From NCBI RefSeq assembly GCF_011075055.1, contig NW_025401177.1, positions 1 to 64,000 of the forward strand: a stretch of DNA of 64,000 bases, read 5' to 3'. The notes beneath the pieces are model-generated. The model was not told where the DNA came from, searched no databases, and saw only the letters and a program-made list of their open reading frames with translations. How positions within the stretch are numbered: the first letter of the stretch is position 1; each line of letters begins with the position of its first letter. Positions 22,908 through 33,700 of this stretch are shown one piece after another. The position numbers were made by a program, and so were the translations under genes. Source of the DNA: Mangifera indica. Lineage: Eukaryota; Streptophyta; Magnoliopsida; Sapindales; Anacardiaceae.

Positions 22908-23693
22908 TTTTTCATATAACTTAATTAAGATAAACTATGCTTGTCATGCATAGAACCACATGTATTACTTCTTTTTGGCAAGTTTTGCTAGTGTTTGTCT
23001 CTCTCTTTTCTGTAACATCCTGTGAGGAAATTAAGCTGTGATTTTGAAATTTGAAGGCATTAAGCGATGGTCAGATATTGTTTGTACCGTTGTATCATTA
23101 ATTCCCCTCTGCCATTTATTTATATACATATATAGAGACTTTAACAGTAAACAATAGAGCCACTGATTTAATATTCATGAGCTGTGACAGTTGCGCGAAT
23201 TACCCTGGAAATTTGACTGGTCATGTGATTTAATTACCAAATCAAGCTAAAATTTAACTTTAATGTAAGAGCAATATCAATATCAATGGCGGATTACGGT
23301 ACCAAAGGATAAGCTCAAAAAAGAAATTACTGGTAAATTAATGTAATTAAGAGACATCCTAATAATTATAAAGTGAAGCAACTTTGCAGCCAGCCATGTA
23401 TGGGGAACATCGAGGCTGTCCGTAACACAAAACATTTCATTACATTACAGCTAAATAATTTTTTTTATTCCAAAATTTAAAGGAAATCATCGAGTGTAGA
23501 AAACCACCAGCATACGAGACAACTCATTGCTATACTTTTTTGTTCTTTTTCCAATTTTACCCTTCGCCCTAACCTCAGTTGAGTTGAGTCCTAAGATCAC
23601 ATTTATAAACCCCAAATATATAGATAGTGTAAACACTTCTCGTCTCTGATCTCACAGTCTTTCCCTCTCAATTAAGAGAATCTTTTAATTTAA
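22908..23693. promoter_or_regulatory. Intergenic; TATA box for the DUF3511 gene
   Basis: It holds the 3' UTR of the zinc-finger gene and the promoter of the next gene. A TATA-like tttataaa stands at 23602-23609, about 85-90 bases before the ATG, followed by a pyrimidine-rich leader (tctttccctctcaatt). I see no other gene. Confidence 0.5.
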
Positions 23694-24017
23694 ATGGACG
23701 GATTCGGGTCGGGTCAGGCGTCATACGGAGGTGATCGGAGACTGGAGATTGTTAGCGGAAGAGGCTTTGGGAGTGCATTTGGAGCCAAGCAGATTTATAT
23801 GACTCGGTCCCACTCACCACCGATTCCGCCGCGGGTGACACGGCCGGGTAATAGTGCGTCTGTAAAACCGTGGGGCTTTAGCGATCCTGAGATGAAGAGA
23901 AAGAAGAGGATTGCCAAGTATAAGGTTTACACGGTTGAAGGTAAAGTTAAGGCTTCTTTAAGAAAGGGGTTTCGTTGGATCAAGAACAAGTGCTGCCAGA
24001 TCGTCCACGGGTACTAG
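23694..24017 (+). CDS. DUF3511 domain protein
   Basis: An intronless gene of 107 residues. The N-terminal half is Gly/Ser-rich and low complexity. Residues about 58-105 form the plant-specific DUF3511 domain: VKPWGFSDPEMKRKKRIAKY, then KVYTVEGKVKASLRKGFRWI, then KNKCCQIVHGY. This is a highly basic domain with the conserved Lys-Pro-Trp opening, the DPE(M/V)KRKKR block and the RKGFRWIK block. No signal peptide or membrane segment is visible. The biochemical role of the family is not established; the members I know are small plant proteins of about this length. The start is supported by the TATA box about 90 bases upstream and the full domain downstream. Confidence 0.9.
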   Translation: MDGFGSGQASYGGDRRLEIVSGRGFGSAFGAKQIYMTRSHSPPIPPRVTRPGNSASVKPWGFSDPEMKRKKRIAKYKVYTVEGKVKASLRKGFRWIKNKCCQIVHGY

Positions 24018-24516
24018 CTTTCTTTCGGTGGAAACTTTTCTATGTTTCTTTTCTTAAATTTGAAATTCGATTATTTATTTTCTTTGTGCGCTTTGGAGTT
24101 CTTTCGATTTGATTTCAAATTACAAAAGTGAGGTTGCAGATAAATGGTTTTTGGACAGAATTTCGTATTGAAAAATACTGCATAACAAATTAATTCAAGA
24201 TTATTGTATTTGAATGTGTTAATTCAATTTTTAGTTTTATTCTTTCATTTATATCATAAATTTGTATAAATGCATTAATCTTTGATTGAAATTTCTACTC
24301 TCCAAACTCCAAAGCTGCATTATTACGATGTTTCTCTTTTATCGCCACTCCTGTAGTAAAGTGATGGCCCAATAGGCCTACCTTAAAGTGTCTACTACTT
24401 TCGGTTTCAAATGGTGTCCTGGTCTAGTTGTAATAAAACGCCTCGAGCAACTAAAGTTTTACAATTTCTACATGATACTCTTGATTGGCAGTAAAATGTT
24501 TCTGAGATGGCTAACA
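24018..24516. other. Intergenic, no gene found
   Basis: 3' UTR of the DUF3511 gene, followed by unremarkable DNA up to the target duplication of copy D. Confidence 0.4.
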
Positions 24517-24525
24517 GAAAATAAA

Positions 24526-25287
24526 GGCCAAAAACCCATATCCTACCTAAGTTTTAATATAATAATAATATATATTTATAAGATTTAAAAAACTTAAAAT
24601 TTTATTTATGAATCAATTATTGTTAAAATTTCCTGACTATAGATAAAATCGTTATTTTATTAATAATATTAAAAATTATATTATTTTATTTTATTTTTTA
24701 TCTTGGATTTTAAAAACTCATATTTCATCCCTAGTCTTAATTTTTAAAATAACTTTTCCTTTCCGAATCCTTAAGGTTTGTTGCAAAATCCAATGATGAT
24801 AACGATGGCCACCATAGTCTCTATCTTTAGCCCGACAAAAGAGGGAGATGACCAACAATGTCAACGGATTGTTTTCCTCTTTTCCTCAATGGAAAGATGA
24901 GATAGATTCGTCTTCATCTCTTTTTCATCTGTCGTGTCTCTTCCTCATCAATGTTGTTAACTATCTCTCTCCTCTATCGAGTTAAAGGTGGACAGTAGCA
25001 GTCACCGTCACTATTATTGTCATCGAAGTTTGTAGCAGATTTAGAGGGGAAAATTTACTTTTTAAAGTTAAAGCTGAAGGGCGAATGCAAGTTTTTAAAA
25101 TTTAGAAGGGAAATAAGATAAAATTATATATTTTTTAATATTATTAGCAAAATAACGATTTTACTTTAAGTACTAATTAAAAATTTTAATAACAGTTTGT
25201 TTATAGGTGAGTCTTTAAATTTTTCAAAGTATACAGATGTAATTGTGACAACGTATCAACACTTGGGTGGGAATAAGTCCTTTGGCC
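24526..25287. mobile_element. Mutator-like long-TIR element, copy D, with perfect 9-bp duplication
   Basis: 762 bp, from ggccaaaaacccatatccta to the inverse terminus cttgggtgggaataagtcctttggcc. The host sequence gaaaataaa occurs at 24517-24525 and again at 25288-25296. This exact 9-bp target-site duplication is the hallmark of the Mutator superfamily. The arms match the other copies ('ttataagatttaaaaaacttaaaattttatttatg'-type sequence). The centre at 24790-25030 has GATGA/GAAGATGA-like phrases. It has no transposase. Confidence 0.88.
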
Positions 25288-25296
25288 GAAAATAAA

Positions 25297-25668
25297 CAGT
25301 ACATATTAGAATTCAAAAGAAAAAAATTCTTAATTAATTAATGGACATACATAAAGTCAATCCCAAGTCTTCCTCCATCTCTGCTGCATTATACTCTTTG
25401 CCTTAAGTGATTTGAGAAAGTCTTGTTTTGGGTAAAACTAATGCACTGTATCATATGTTTAACTTATTCTATTAAAGTCAATTCAACAAATCTAAGCATC
25501 GATTTCAATTACAAATATAAAACAAATAAAAAAAAAAAGAAATCTGAAATATTAGTTGACTTATCAAGATAAATTGACGTACGAGATTAGTTGATTTAAC
25601 TTAAGTCGCTTCATTACACCTGACTTGATCGTGATTTAAAACCCATCGATTTCCTTAGCCTCAGCATC
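25297..25668. other. Intergenic, no gene found
   Basis: Probable 3' flank of the DUF761 gene on the minus strand. There is an A-rich run near 25530 and nothing else to support a feature. Confidence 0.4.
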
Positions 25669-26250
25669 TTATGACGTGCACCCGAGTTCCTTCTTGTAAG
25701 TATTCTTATAGTGGGCGTTTTGAATCCTCATTTGTTCATAAAATTGAGCAATAAACTCCTCCGCCTTGACATCAATCATCTCGTCACCACCCTTATCATC
25801 GTTTTCTTTGTTGTCAGTGGTCATAACAAGCTTTTGCAGATCCTGAGCAGAAGCGTATTGGCTCATGCCGTCATCAGGCTCGGAAGATTGAGTCAATGTC
25901 TTTGCTGAAGTTACTGGCGATAAAGGAGGCGTCAACAAATCCTTAAATCCTTCCATCATTGGCAAAGTCATAGGAATTTCATGGGAAGGTGGCGGACACT
26001 GGCTGCTTCTGGCATGTAATGGACGCATGGACGCCAAAACTTCTGTCCACGGACCCTTGGAAGGCACATCGATTTGCATAGATTTTTTCGATTTGTCAGA
26101 TTTACGACGAATCATGTACAATGCTACCCTCACAAAATGCATTACACCTAGCCTTTTCTTCTGGATCTTATTAGTTGACCCTTGGTCGTTGACCATCTTG
26201 TTCTTGCCATTTCTGATGGTGACAACGTTGCTGCTTGACATATGTTCCAT
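25669..26250 (-). CDS. DUF761 (cotton-fibre-protein-like) gene 1
   Basis: An intronless frame. The likely start is ATG 26248-26250 (MEHMSSSNVVTIRNGK), giving 193 residues; the frame stays open for 22 more codons to an ATG at 26314-26316, which is less family-like. The N-terminal part is basic (KIQKKRLGVMHFVRVALYMI), resembling the short hydrophobic/basic leader of this family. The middle is Pro/Ser-rich and low complexity. The C-terminus holds the DUF761 signature VKAEEFIAQFYEQMRIQ. The molecular function of the family is unknown; members are often linked to growth and stress responses. A relative lies about 2.7 kb away on the opposite strand (28907-29425). The two share only the C-terminal box and basic head, so they are probably an old rather than a recent duplicate pair. 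Confidence 0.85.
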   Translation of the reverse strand: MEHMSSSNVVTIRNGKNKMVNDQGSTNKIQKKRLGVMHFVRVALYMIRRKSDKSKKSMQIDVPSKGPWTEVLASMRPLHARSSQCPPPSHEIPMTLPMMEGFKDLLTPPLSPVTSAKTLTQSSEPDDGMSQYASAQDLQKLVMTTDNKENDDKGGDEMIDVKAEEFIAQFYEQMRIQNAHYKNTYKKELGCTS

Positions 26251-26316
26251 TAGGTGGGGAAGACCTGAAAGGTTTCTTCTTATTATTATTAATTCGTATT
26301 GGGGTGTGCTGTACAT

Positions 26317-28906
26317 ATATGGAGAGCTCTTAAATTAGTGTGTCGTACTAGAAAAACACAACACAGCCAACGAGGCACAGTTACAACTTACAATGGATTC
26401 AGCTCAGCTGGTAGAGGCGGTGGCATAATCGTAATAAGAAGAAACATTGGAGGTAACGTGGTAGGAAGTAAGGTAGAAGCAGAACGTCGTGCGTTGTTCT
26501 AGGCAAAGGAATAGGTTGAGGGGGTAACCAAAAGGTCAATGTGATGTAACGGCTGTCGTTAATTCGATTTGTAAGTTCGCGTGCGTATCAGTTCAATGAT
26601 TGAATTGGTCAGCATCAACAGCTTTGCATGTGCACCGTATTCTAGAATTTCTATTAAGTAAATTACATATTCTCACCCAAGGTTTGGGCCCATAGCTTTT
26701 TTCCATTAAATTAAATTTTGTTTTTAAAATATTTATTTTATAAAAATAAAATAATAATTTATTAACTAAAAAAAATTTTAAAATTAAAAATATTTTTTTA
26801 ATAATTATATTTAAATATTTTAAATATAACAGTTTTTAAGCTAAAAATATTTAAAAATTTATAAATCAATATTTAAAATGTTTTTAAAACCCTAACATCA
26901 ACATTACTTTCTCACTTTGGTTAAAATCTTATCATTGTCATCTCCAAAATTTAAAATATTACAGTGACATTCAATCTATACAGAAATGTGAACAATATTT
27001 TGGGATTTAAATGCAAATTTTAAAATTTTTAAGGAGTAAATAGACATTTCTTATTCCTTGTTTAAGGAATTACCTATTTTTACTGTGTATTTGGAAAATA
27101 TTATTATGATCTAAATAGTTGTAATATGATATTTAAACATTTTATTTATTATGTTTTATTCAATTTTTTTAAATAAAAATATATTTTTTTATATTATTAA
27201 AAGACATATTAAAATTTTAAAAATATTCTCAAACCATTTTTTAAATCTTAAAACCCTTTTATAATTTTATTAACACTTATAATATTTTCAAAGATTATTT
27301 AACTATTTAAATATATAATTATACGTTATAATATCTTTAATTAATTTTTATTAATTTTGAGTTTTATAATAATTTAAAAAATTAAATAATAATTATAAAA
27401 TGACCTGTTATCGTATTTAATTTTGGACATAAAAAAGTTATTTATATTATATTGAGGTAAAAACCTGTTTTAAGGTCATAAAAGTCTTTTTTATTTTTAC
27501 AGCACTGAAACATGCATCCGTAAAAGGGGCGGAGCCAGTTAAGATCCAGGTGGGCACCCGGCCCCTTCCCGAAAATTTGACCCTCAATTCTTTAAATATA
27601 TTATTCAATTGCTCACTCAAATAATTAAATATAAAAATATTACAATCTAAATGAAAAATTAAATTATAAATAAAAAATATTATGTACAAATTTAATACTC
27701 CAAAAAAATTATATATAAAATTTAAATAATAAATTATATATAATATTATTAAAGTTTTGATATAGAACATTTTATAAATCAACTACAAAATCAAATAAAT
27801 TTAAGAGATTTAGATCCAAATTTTTCACTTTAAAAACCCATGTTTTAGTTATCCGAACCATCTTGTAGGGGCATGTTTCCACTTTTAAAAGCCAATGTTG
27901 TTTTGTTTAATTTGAAAATAATCTAAACTATAACTCAAATTAAAAATTATTTTTAAAAAATTTGTTAATCAAAACCATAATTTTTAAATAATTTTGTCTA
28001 TTTTTTTTGTTTGAACCAAATCGTACACCTTTTTCCCAAATTTTATCATCTAAGCTGTCTCATTTTAACTTTACTTAATTGATTGTTTTATTTTTGTTAC
28101 AAGTGAACCAGATTCAGTTCAATTTTAAAGCAAAGTCGGCTGATGACCCCCAATTCATTGACCTAATTGTGTAAAGTTGCGAATTTTGTGCTTGTTTATA
28201 AAAAGATTTACATCGGGAATATTATAACTAAAAAATAATAAAATTATATGTATAATTTATATAAATAATTTTATATATAAATAATGATATATTACTATAA
28301 GATTAGATATTATTTATTTTTAATTTTTAATAATTTAATAATATGATGATATATTATTATTTATATATATAATATTATTTATTAAAAAATAAAGACGAAA
28401 TTTATAATTCAGTGATTAGTTTAGTAAAACACGGTTTGGAGTATGATTCAAACATTAATCAAGAGCTTAGGATTCTCTTTTGCTTCACAACTAATCTTTA
28501 CTTGTGCAGACTTACAAGCTAAATCTGAAAAAACAAAACCCAACTGAAGGTATCCTGACTTTATGTTCACATTTAGCATATGACCACAATGACCTCAGGC
28601 TTCCAGAACGACTTACACACATAATTACTCCTGCAAGGGTAGATTTGGAAACAATAGAATTCCAACGTGATTTTCCCGTGTACAGGTACAACCGGAAACC
28701 AGCAGGCTGCACCGCCCACACTTTCTCTCTCCGCGTATTATCAGAATTTATTCGTATTAAGTAGCTTCACGCTCTGCATCATTACCATCACTGCAAAATT
28801 AAACACCAATCATCTTTTAAGCTTTGTTCTTTCTTCTCGAAATTACAGCTACAAATTCAAACTTTTTTCAGCTTAGTTCTGCTTATTTGCAACTATCACT
28901 AAGAAG
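26317..28906. other. Intergenic between the two DUF761 genes, mostly AT-rich repeat
   Basis: The first 330 bases are the upstream flank of DUF761 gene 1. From 26650 to about 27470 lies a dispersed repeat (separate entry). At 27518-27580 there is a GC-rich patch (ggggcggagccag, then gtgggcacccggcccc) standing out from AT-rich surroundings; I have often seen this kind of string at plant dispersed-repeat ends. 28200-28400 is nearly pure A/T. 28500-28906 is probably the promoter and leader of DUF761 gene 2. Confidence 0.4.
26650..27470. repeat. Dispersed repeat family 2, copy 1
   Basis: Homologous to 58800-59600 over about 800 bp in the same orientation. Shared landmarks in order are 'agtaaattacat', '..ataataatttta', 'aaccctaacatcaacatta' versus 'aaccttaatgttggtgttg', 'tcattgtcatctcc(a)aaatttaaaatattaca' and 'aataatttaaaaaattaaataataattataaaatgac'. 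The ends are not sharp, no coding frame is present, and the class is undetermined. Confidence 0.55.
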
Positions 28907-29425
28907 ATGCCGAAGAAAAATGGTGATGTTTCTCGTAGAGCATGGAACTTGTTACGTGCAGCATTGTTATGGGCAAGAAAAGGGGGATTGTTTAAGAGAC
29001 GTTTGATGATGGAACTACGTGTGCTTCCAAAATTCATCAGAAGTTTAGGTCACAATACTCCACCAGACCAAATTTATTATGGAGAGCGGGAGCTTTCCTT
29101 TGACAAGACACCCATTTTCAAAGTGAAGATGCATCGTCTAGCTTCCATGAGATTTCTTATTCCTTGCATAGACCCGCCAGTTGACTTTGATTATGATTTT
29201 GATCTTGATGATGATGATGAAGATGGAGATGGTTACGATTATGGAAGAAAGAGTTACTTGGAAAATGAAGAACAAGTAGTAGAAGAAGAGAAAATTCCAT
29301 TAGAGGAACAAGGAATTGATCTGAGAGCGGAGGAGTTCATAGCTAAGTTTTATGAACAAATCAAAATGCAAAGACAGATTTCATATTTGGAGTACAATGA
29401 GAGCCTAAATAAAACCACAACTTGA
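28907..29425 (+). CDS. DUF761 (cotton-fibre-protein-like) gene 2
   Basis: An intronless gene of 172 residues starting MPKKNGDVSRRAWNLLRAAL. The head is basic with a short amphipathic or hydrophobic stretch (residues 12-23, AWNLLRAALLWA), which opens this family's proteins. Residues 93-110 are an acidic run (DFDYDFDLDDDDEDGDGYD). The C-terminal box LRAEEFIAKFYEQIKMQRQ (139-157) is the DUF761 signature. The biochemical role is unknown. The ATG at 28907 is preferred because it lies at the family start motif and nothing in frame upstream is conserved. Confidence 0.88.
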   Translation: MPKKNGDVSRRAWNLLRAALLWARKGGLFKRRLMMELRVLPKFIRSLGHNTPPDQIYYGERELSFDKTPIFKVKMHRLASMRFLIPCIDPPVDFDYDFDLDDDDEDGDGYDYGRKSYLENEEQVVEEEKIPLEEQGIDLRAEEFIAKFYEQIKMQRQISYLEYNESLNKTTT

Positions 29426-30731
29426 GTTCACCATCTGTTTCTTCTAGTAATTTGTTCATTATTTCGTCATTTTGTAGATAAAAGCTTTTATTGTGCTCAA
29501 CTGTTTACAAATAAACCATTTATGTATGTATTTTCAAGAGAGTGAATATATAATTCATTAAATTATTTAATTTCAGAGTTAATCAATTTGCACTTGGCAA
29601 GAGGGTTGAACATCACATAACACATTCTTACAACTTTTTTCCCGCCCCGGACGAAAATCAATCGAAAACGGGAACAAAATTCTGAAATTGAAATACAAAA
29701 GAGTAACTAAAGTACAACAAAATTTTCTTAAACACACCCCAATTCTTCATACTGGGAGTGTGGCTTGCATATGATATCTAAATGAAGGATGGATAGGGAA
29801 GAAAAATTCAAAGCACTGTATCACAACCTGCACATAAAAAGAAAATAAAATAAAAAAGAAATCGGAGCTTTGCGCTGAAATGGTGCATGGTAAGTTTGCT
29901 TCTAAATGCAACTACATAGAAGAATCAACATCCATGAACATTAATCCACTATAAAACATGCACCTCTTTGAGCTTATCAACATAAAATACGTTCTGAATA
30001 CAGATGACACGATTCTAATAAAAGAACTGGGCATCGCCCTGAGACTTACAAGCCTCAGTTGCATCCCTGCTAATTTATGTGCAAGGAAACACACTCTAGA
30101 TTTATGAATTACCAACCCACACATCACTAATTCTAATGATGATCAATCATATTATTAGGGTTTGAAGTGTAAGATGTTTCAAACCAAATGCTTAAGCAAA
30201 ATGTTAGGAATATATTTGAGCTAAACTCGCTTGAGCTCAACAAATTTTACTAACTTTAATAAATTATTTTTAGAAAATATTTTTTCAAATTTATACTTTC
30301 TAATAATAAAAAACATGGAACATTAGATTGTAATGAAAAAGGAAAAAAATAAGTTTATTTATAATAAATAAAACGAGTAAAATACATCTAAGTTATTTGA
30401 AAGTTTTTGGAATTTGGTTGAAAGCTTATTTAATCTACTAACTTTCGGATTATAACTTTAATAATCTAAAAATATGTTTATAATCCACAATTAAATTAAT
30501 TACATAAACTATCCTAAACATGTCATAATTGATTATTTAATCTGATAATCCAATATTCTAGATTAAATAAACTATACTAAACAGGCACTAAATTAAGCCT
30601 AACTTATATTTTGTATGAAAGAAGGCAAGAAATGCTAAGAATTCCTCAGATTGTTTGTTCCTTCAGAACTGGCTTACCTATTAACTGTAAGAACATGATG
30701 TAGAAACCTCTAGATAGTAAAAAGTTGCAGA
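29426..30731. other. Intergenic, no gene found
   Basis: Contains the 3' regions of DUF761 gene 2 (plus) and CTP synthase (minus), which converge. The stretch 30200-30600 has the look of a short AT-rich transposon ('ctaaacatgtcataattg', 'actaaacaggcact'), but its ends are unclear. Confidence 0.35.
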
Positions 30732-33700
30732 TCAACTTCCGTTCTGATGTGTATTAAGATAGGCTTCCAACTGCTTTGTTGCCGCCAATATCAAACCTGC
30801 AATTGCAACGGCATTTTGTTAACTGGATGTAGATATTTACACTGCCCTACATAGCCTCCCATATAAAAGCACAGGTCAACACGTCTACTTCAACTACCAC
30901 CCTGTTCTCTTTTAAATGCTATCAATAAAATAAACCGGTTATCTTCAATAATCTTTTGATTAAAAGTTAGTGAAAGAATGGTCCCAAATGTTAAGACATA
31001 TTATTACACTATTTTCGCTCAAAATTATTCTTTATAAATATCTCCTATTTTTAAAGGGAAAGACTAGCGAAAGAATTAGAAGAAAACCAATGCTTCCAAC
31101 CACACAAGGGAGATAACCTTCACAGTCTCCCTTGATCCTTCCTTTATCTACAAAAATGAAATATAAGATTAACCCAACGATACTGTGATGAATTCTGTAC
31201 ACCATGGAATACAATGTGGGTTCTAGGAGAGGATATAAAATAGAATGGAGAAGAAGGCTCATACATAGAATAATAAGTACCTAAAAACAGAGGAGATGGC
31301 CTCCCAGGTCGTGATTTGAACTCTGGATGGAACTGAACTCCTACATAATATGGATGACCTGGAAGCTCCAAAATCTGCAGAAATGAACAGAAGAACAGAA
31401 CTTCAAAATTGAATAATTTGGGTTAAGCACAAACTAACTTCTCAATCTAGCAAACAAAACCAACAAAATATGCCCAAGCTCATTAACCCTCAATGCATGT
31501 GAAGGGGATGGCACCAATAAAAATGAATATTAGTTATCAAAGGCAATCACAGTTTAAATATTATGACTGATTCAACTTCGTCATATCACAAACATGTTTC
31601 AGGTTTAGCCTGGATTTTTATCACCAGAGAAGAATACCCACCTCCATTCGTTTTCCAGTTTCATCCTTCCCTACAAATTTTAGGCCAGCTTCTTCAAGAA
31701 ACCCAACTACCTCTGGGTTCACCTGCGGCAAACAGGACCAAAGCATCATAGTGCAAACCAGAAATTATGCACACAGTACACCAAACAGCTTTGCCCCTTT
31801 AAGAGTGGATTTTAAAACTGACCTCATATCTGTGGCGATGCCGTTCATTCACATATTCTGGATTAGAATACCTAGCAAGCAAGAGAAACTACAGTGGGCA
31901 TGCATAGCAGTAAATGAGAACACATCGAACTATCCTCTTTGGATAGCAAGTTACTGACTGATAAGCAGCAAAAATGGATGACAAGACTATCCTAGTGGCC
32001 TAAGGTCCACCACATGGGTTCCCTAAGGTCCAGTAATGGCTCCAGCATGCATTGATGTAGTGTAATAAAGAAATATGGAAAAGAATGAATGGTAAAATTC
32101 TATATTGCATTAAAGCAAACTTCCTGAAATTGGAAAGTAGCAAATCACATACAATTTTGAAGAAATGCAATCATGGGTCTGAAATAGCGTTTTTCGAGAA
32201 CCTAGTCTCATTGTGCTTCCCATATGAGTTCTCGAACCCTGCATATGGATACAAAACAATAGATAATATAGTTTGTGAGGTAAGTGTAACATATCACAAT
32301 AAATAGAAAAATTAGGTGAGCAGTAGAATTCCAACCTCAGGCATGAAAATAACAACATGATCTGGACTCTGGGTATCAAACTCTGCACTGTTTGCCCTTT
32401 CTAAACCCAGAACCTAGAAACAATTAACTAGAGGCAATCAGAGAATGGCTACCAAATGATCTAAAAATGAACAGTGAACAGAAAAATCAAACCACTCACA
32501 GATCTAGCAAACTCAATTACAGAAATCTGCATGCCCAAGCATATCCCAAGATAGGGTATATTATTCTCTCTAGCATACTTTGCAGCCAATATCATTCCTC
32601 GCACACCACGATCTCCAAATCCTCCAGGAACTAAGACACATTCTGCATTCTGCAACAAATGGTTACCACTATTAGTATAAAATACATAAATACTTCAAGA
32701 TCTTTTCTAAGACCATTACACAAATAAAATTATATTGGGGAGATTCTTTGTCTAAAAAAATTATTAAAAAATGAAAAAAAAGCTAGAACAGCTCAGAAAT
32801 CTGAATGTCAGTGTGCGTAAAGCTCACTACAAAAGTGATCAACAAATCCAAATATGGCACCATTTTGGGAATTCGACAGAGTCATTCTGGTTGGTCTTAA
32901 AATATATAATCTGATCAGAATTAAGCTGAATAAGATAAGCAAAGAAATAAAATTGCCATAAGGCTTACCCTCAAAGTCTCCCAAGCAGTAGCATGTGCTT
33001 CAGGTGTCTGCAAATGCAGACAAAAGAATTATACAAGTTTATATTATTTAAAAAATATACAAGAACAAAAGATCAACATGAATGCAAATGGTACTGTTTA
33101 GTACCAAGTTTGCACTATCATCTTCAAGATCAGAAGCTGCAATCCATTCAATTGATGGCTTCAGGGAACATGCAATGCAGGCATGCAGAAGGGCCTGCAC
33201 TCATAAGCATAGCCATAAGAAAGTTTGTTATGTGTAGACTATACACTAAGCAACCTAACCAGACTACCTAGCTCAAAGTTAAAAGCAAAGTTAAAAATAT
33301 AAAAAGCATACCTTCACAACAGACAGATACGAGTCTGCAAGGCCAACATACTTTCCAACCATAGCAATCCTCACCTGTCATAACAGCATGTTTTTGTCTC
33401 AAGTACAAGAGAAGAATATTCAATATAAGGATTACAAGCTAACCATATACATTATAACATATATGGATAAGGTTGCCTTCAGGCTAAAAAATGATTAAGT
33501 TATAAATAAAGTATTACTAACAGAATTGGTGATATTGTCAAAAGTCTCGGCCATCTTTGTCCAAGCTTGTAAATCTGGAGGTGCAGCAATGCTGAAACGG
33601 GTAATTGAATCTGTTAGTAAACAAATCAACTGTGCTGCCTTGAGTGTCTAGTTTTCCCAAAATAGCAATGTCTTGCTCTTTAAATATTTAATTAAGTTTG

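Noticed and set aside
26396..26470. tRNA-like string (ggattcagctcagctggtagagg) suggesting a tRNA gene
   Set aside because: The A-box-like part is present, but no B box (GGTTCRANNCC) or closing acceptor stem follows within 75 bases, so no cloverleaf can be formed.
27518..27585. GC-rich island as a gene or promoter
   Set aside because: It is short, isolated and resembles common plant dispersed-repeat ends; no frame or promoter motif accompanies it.
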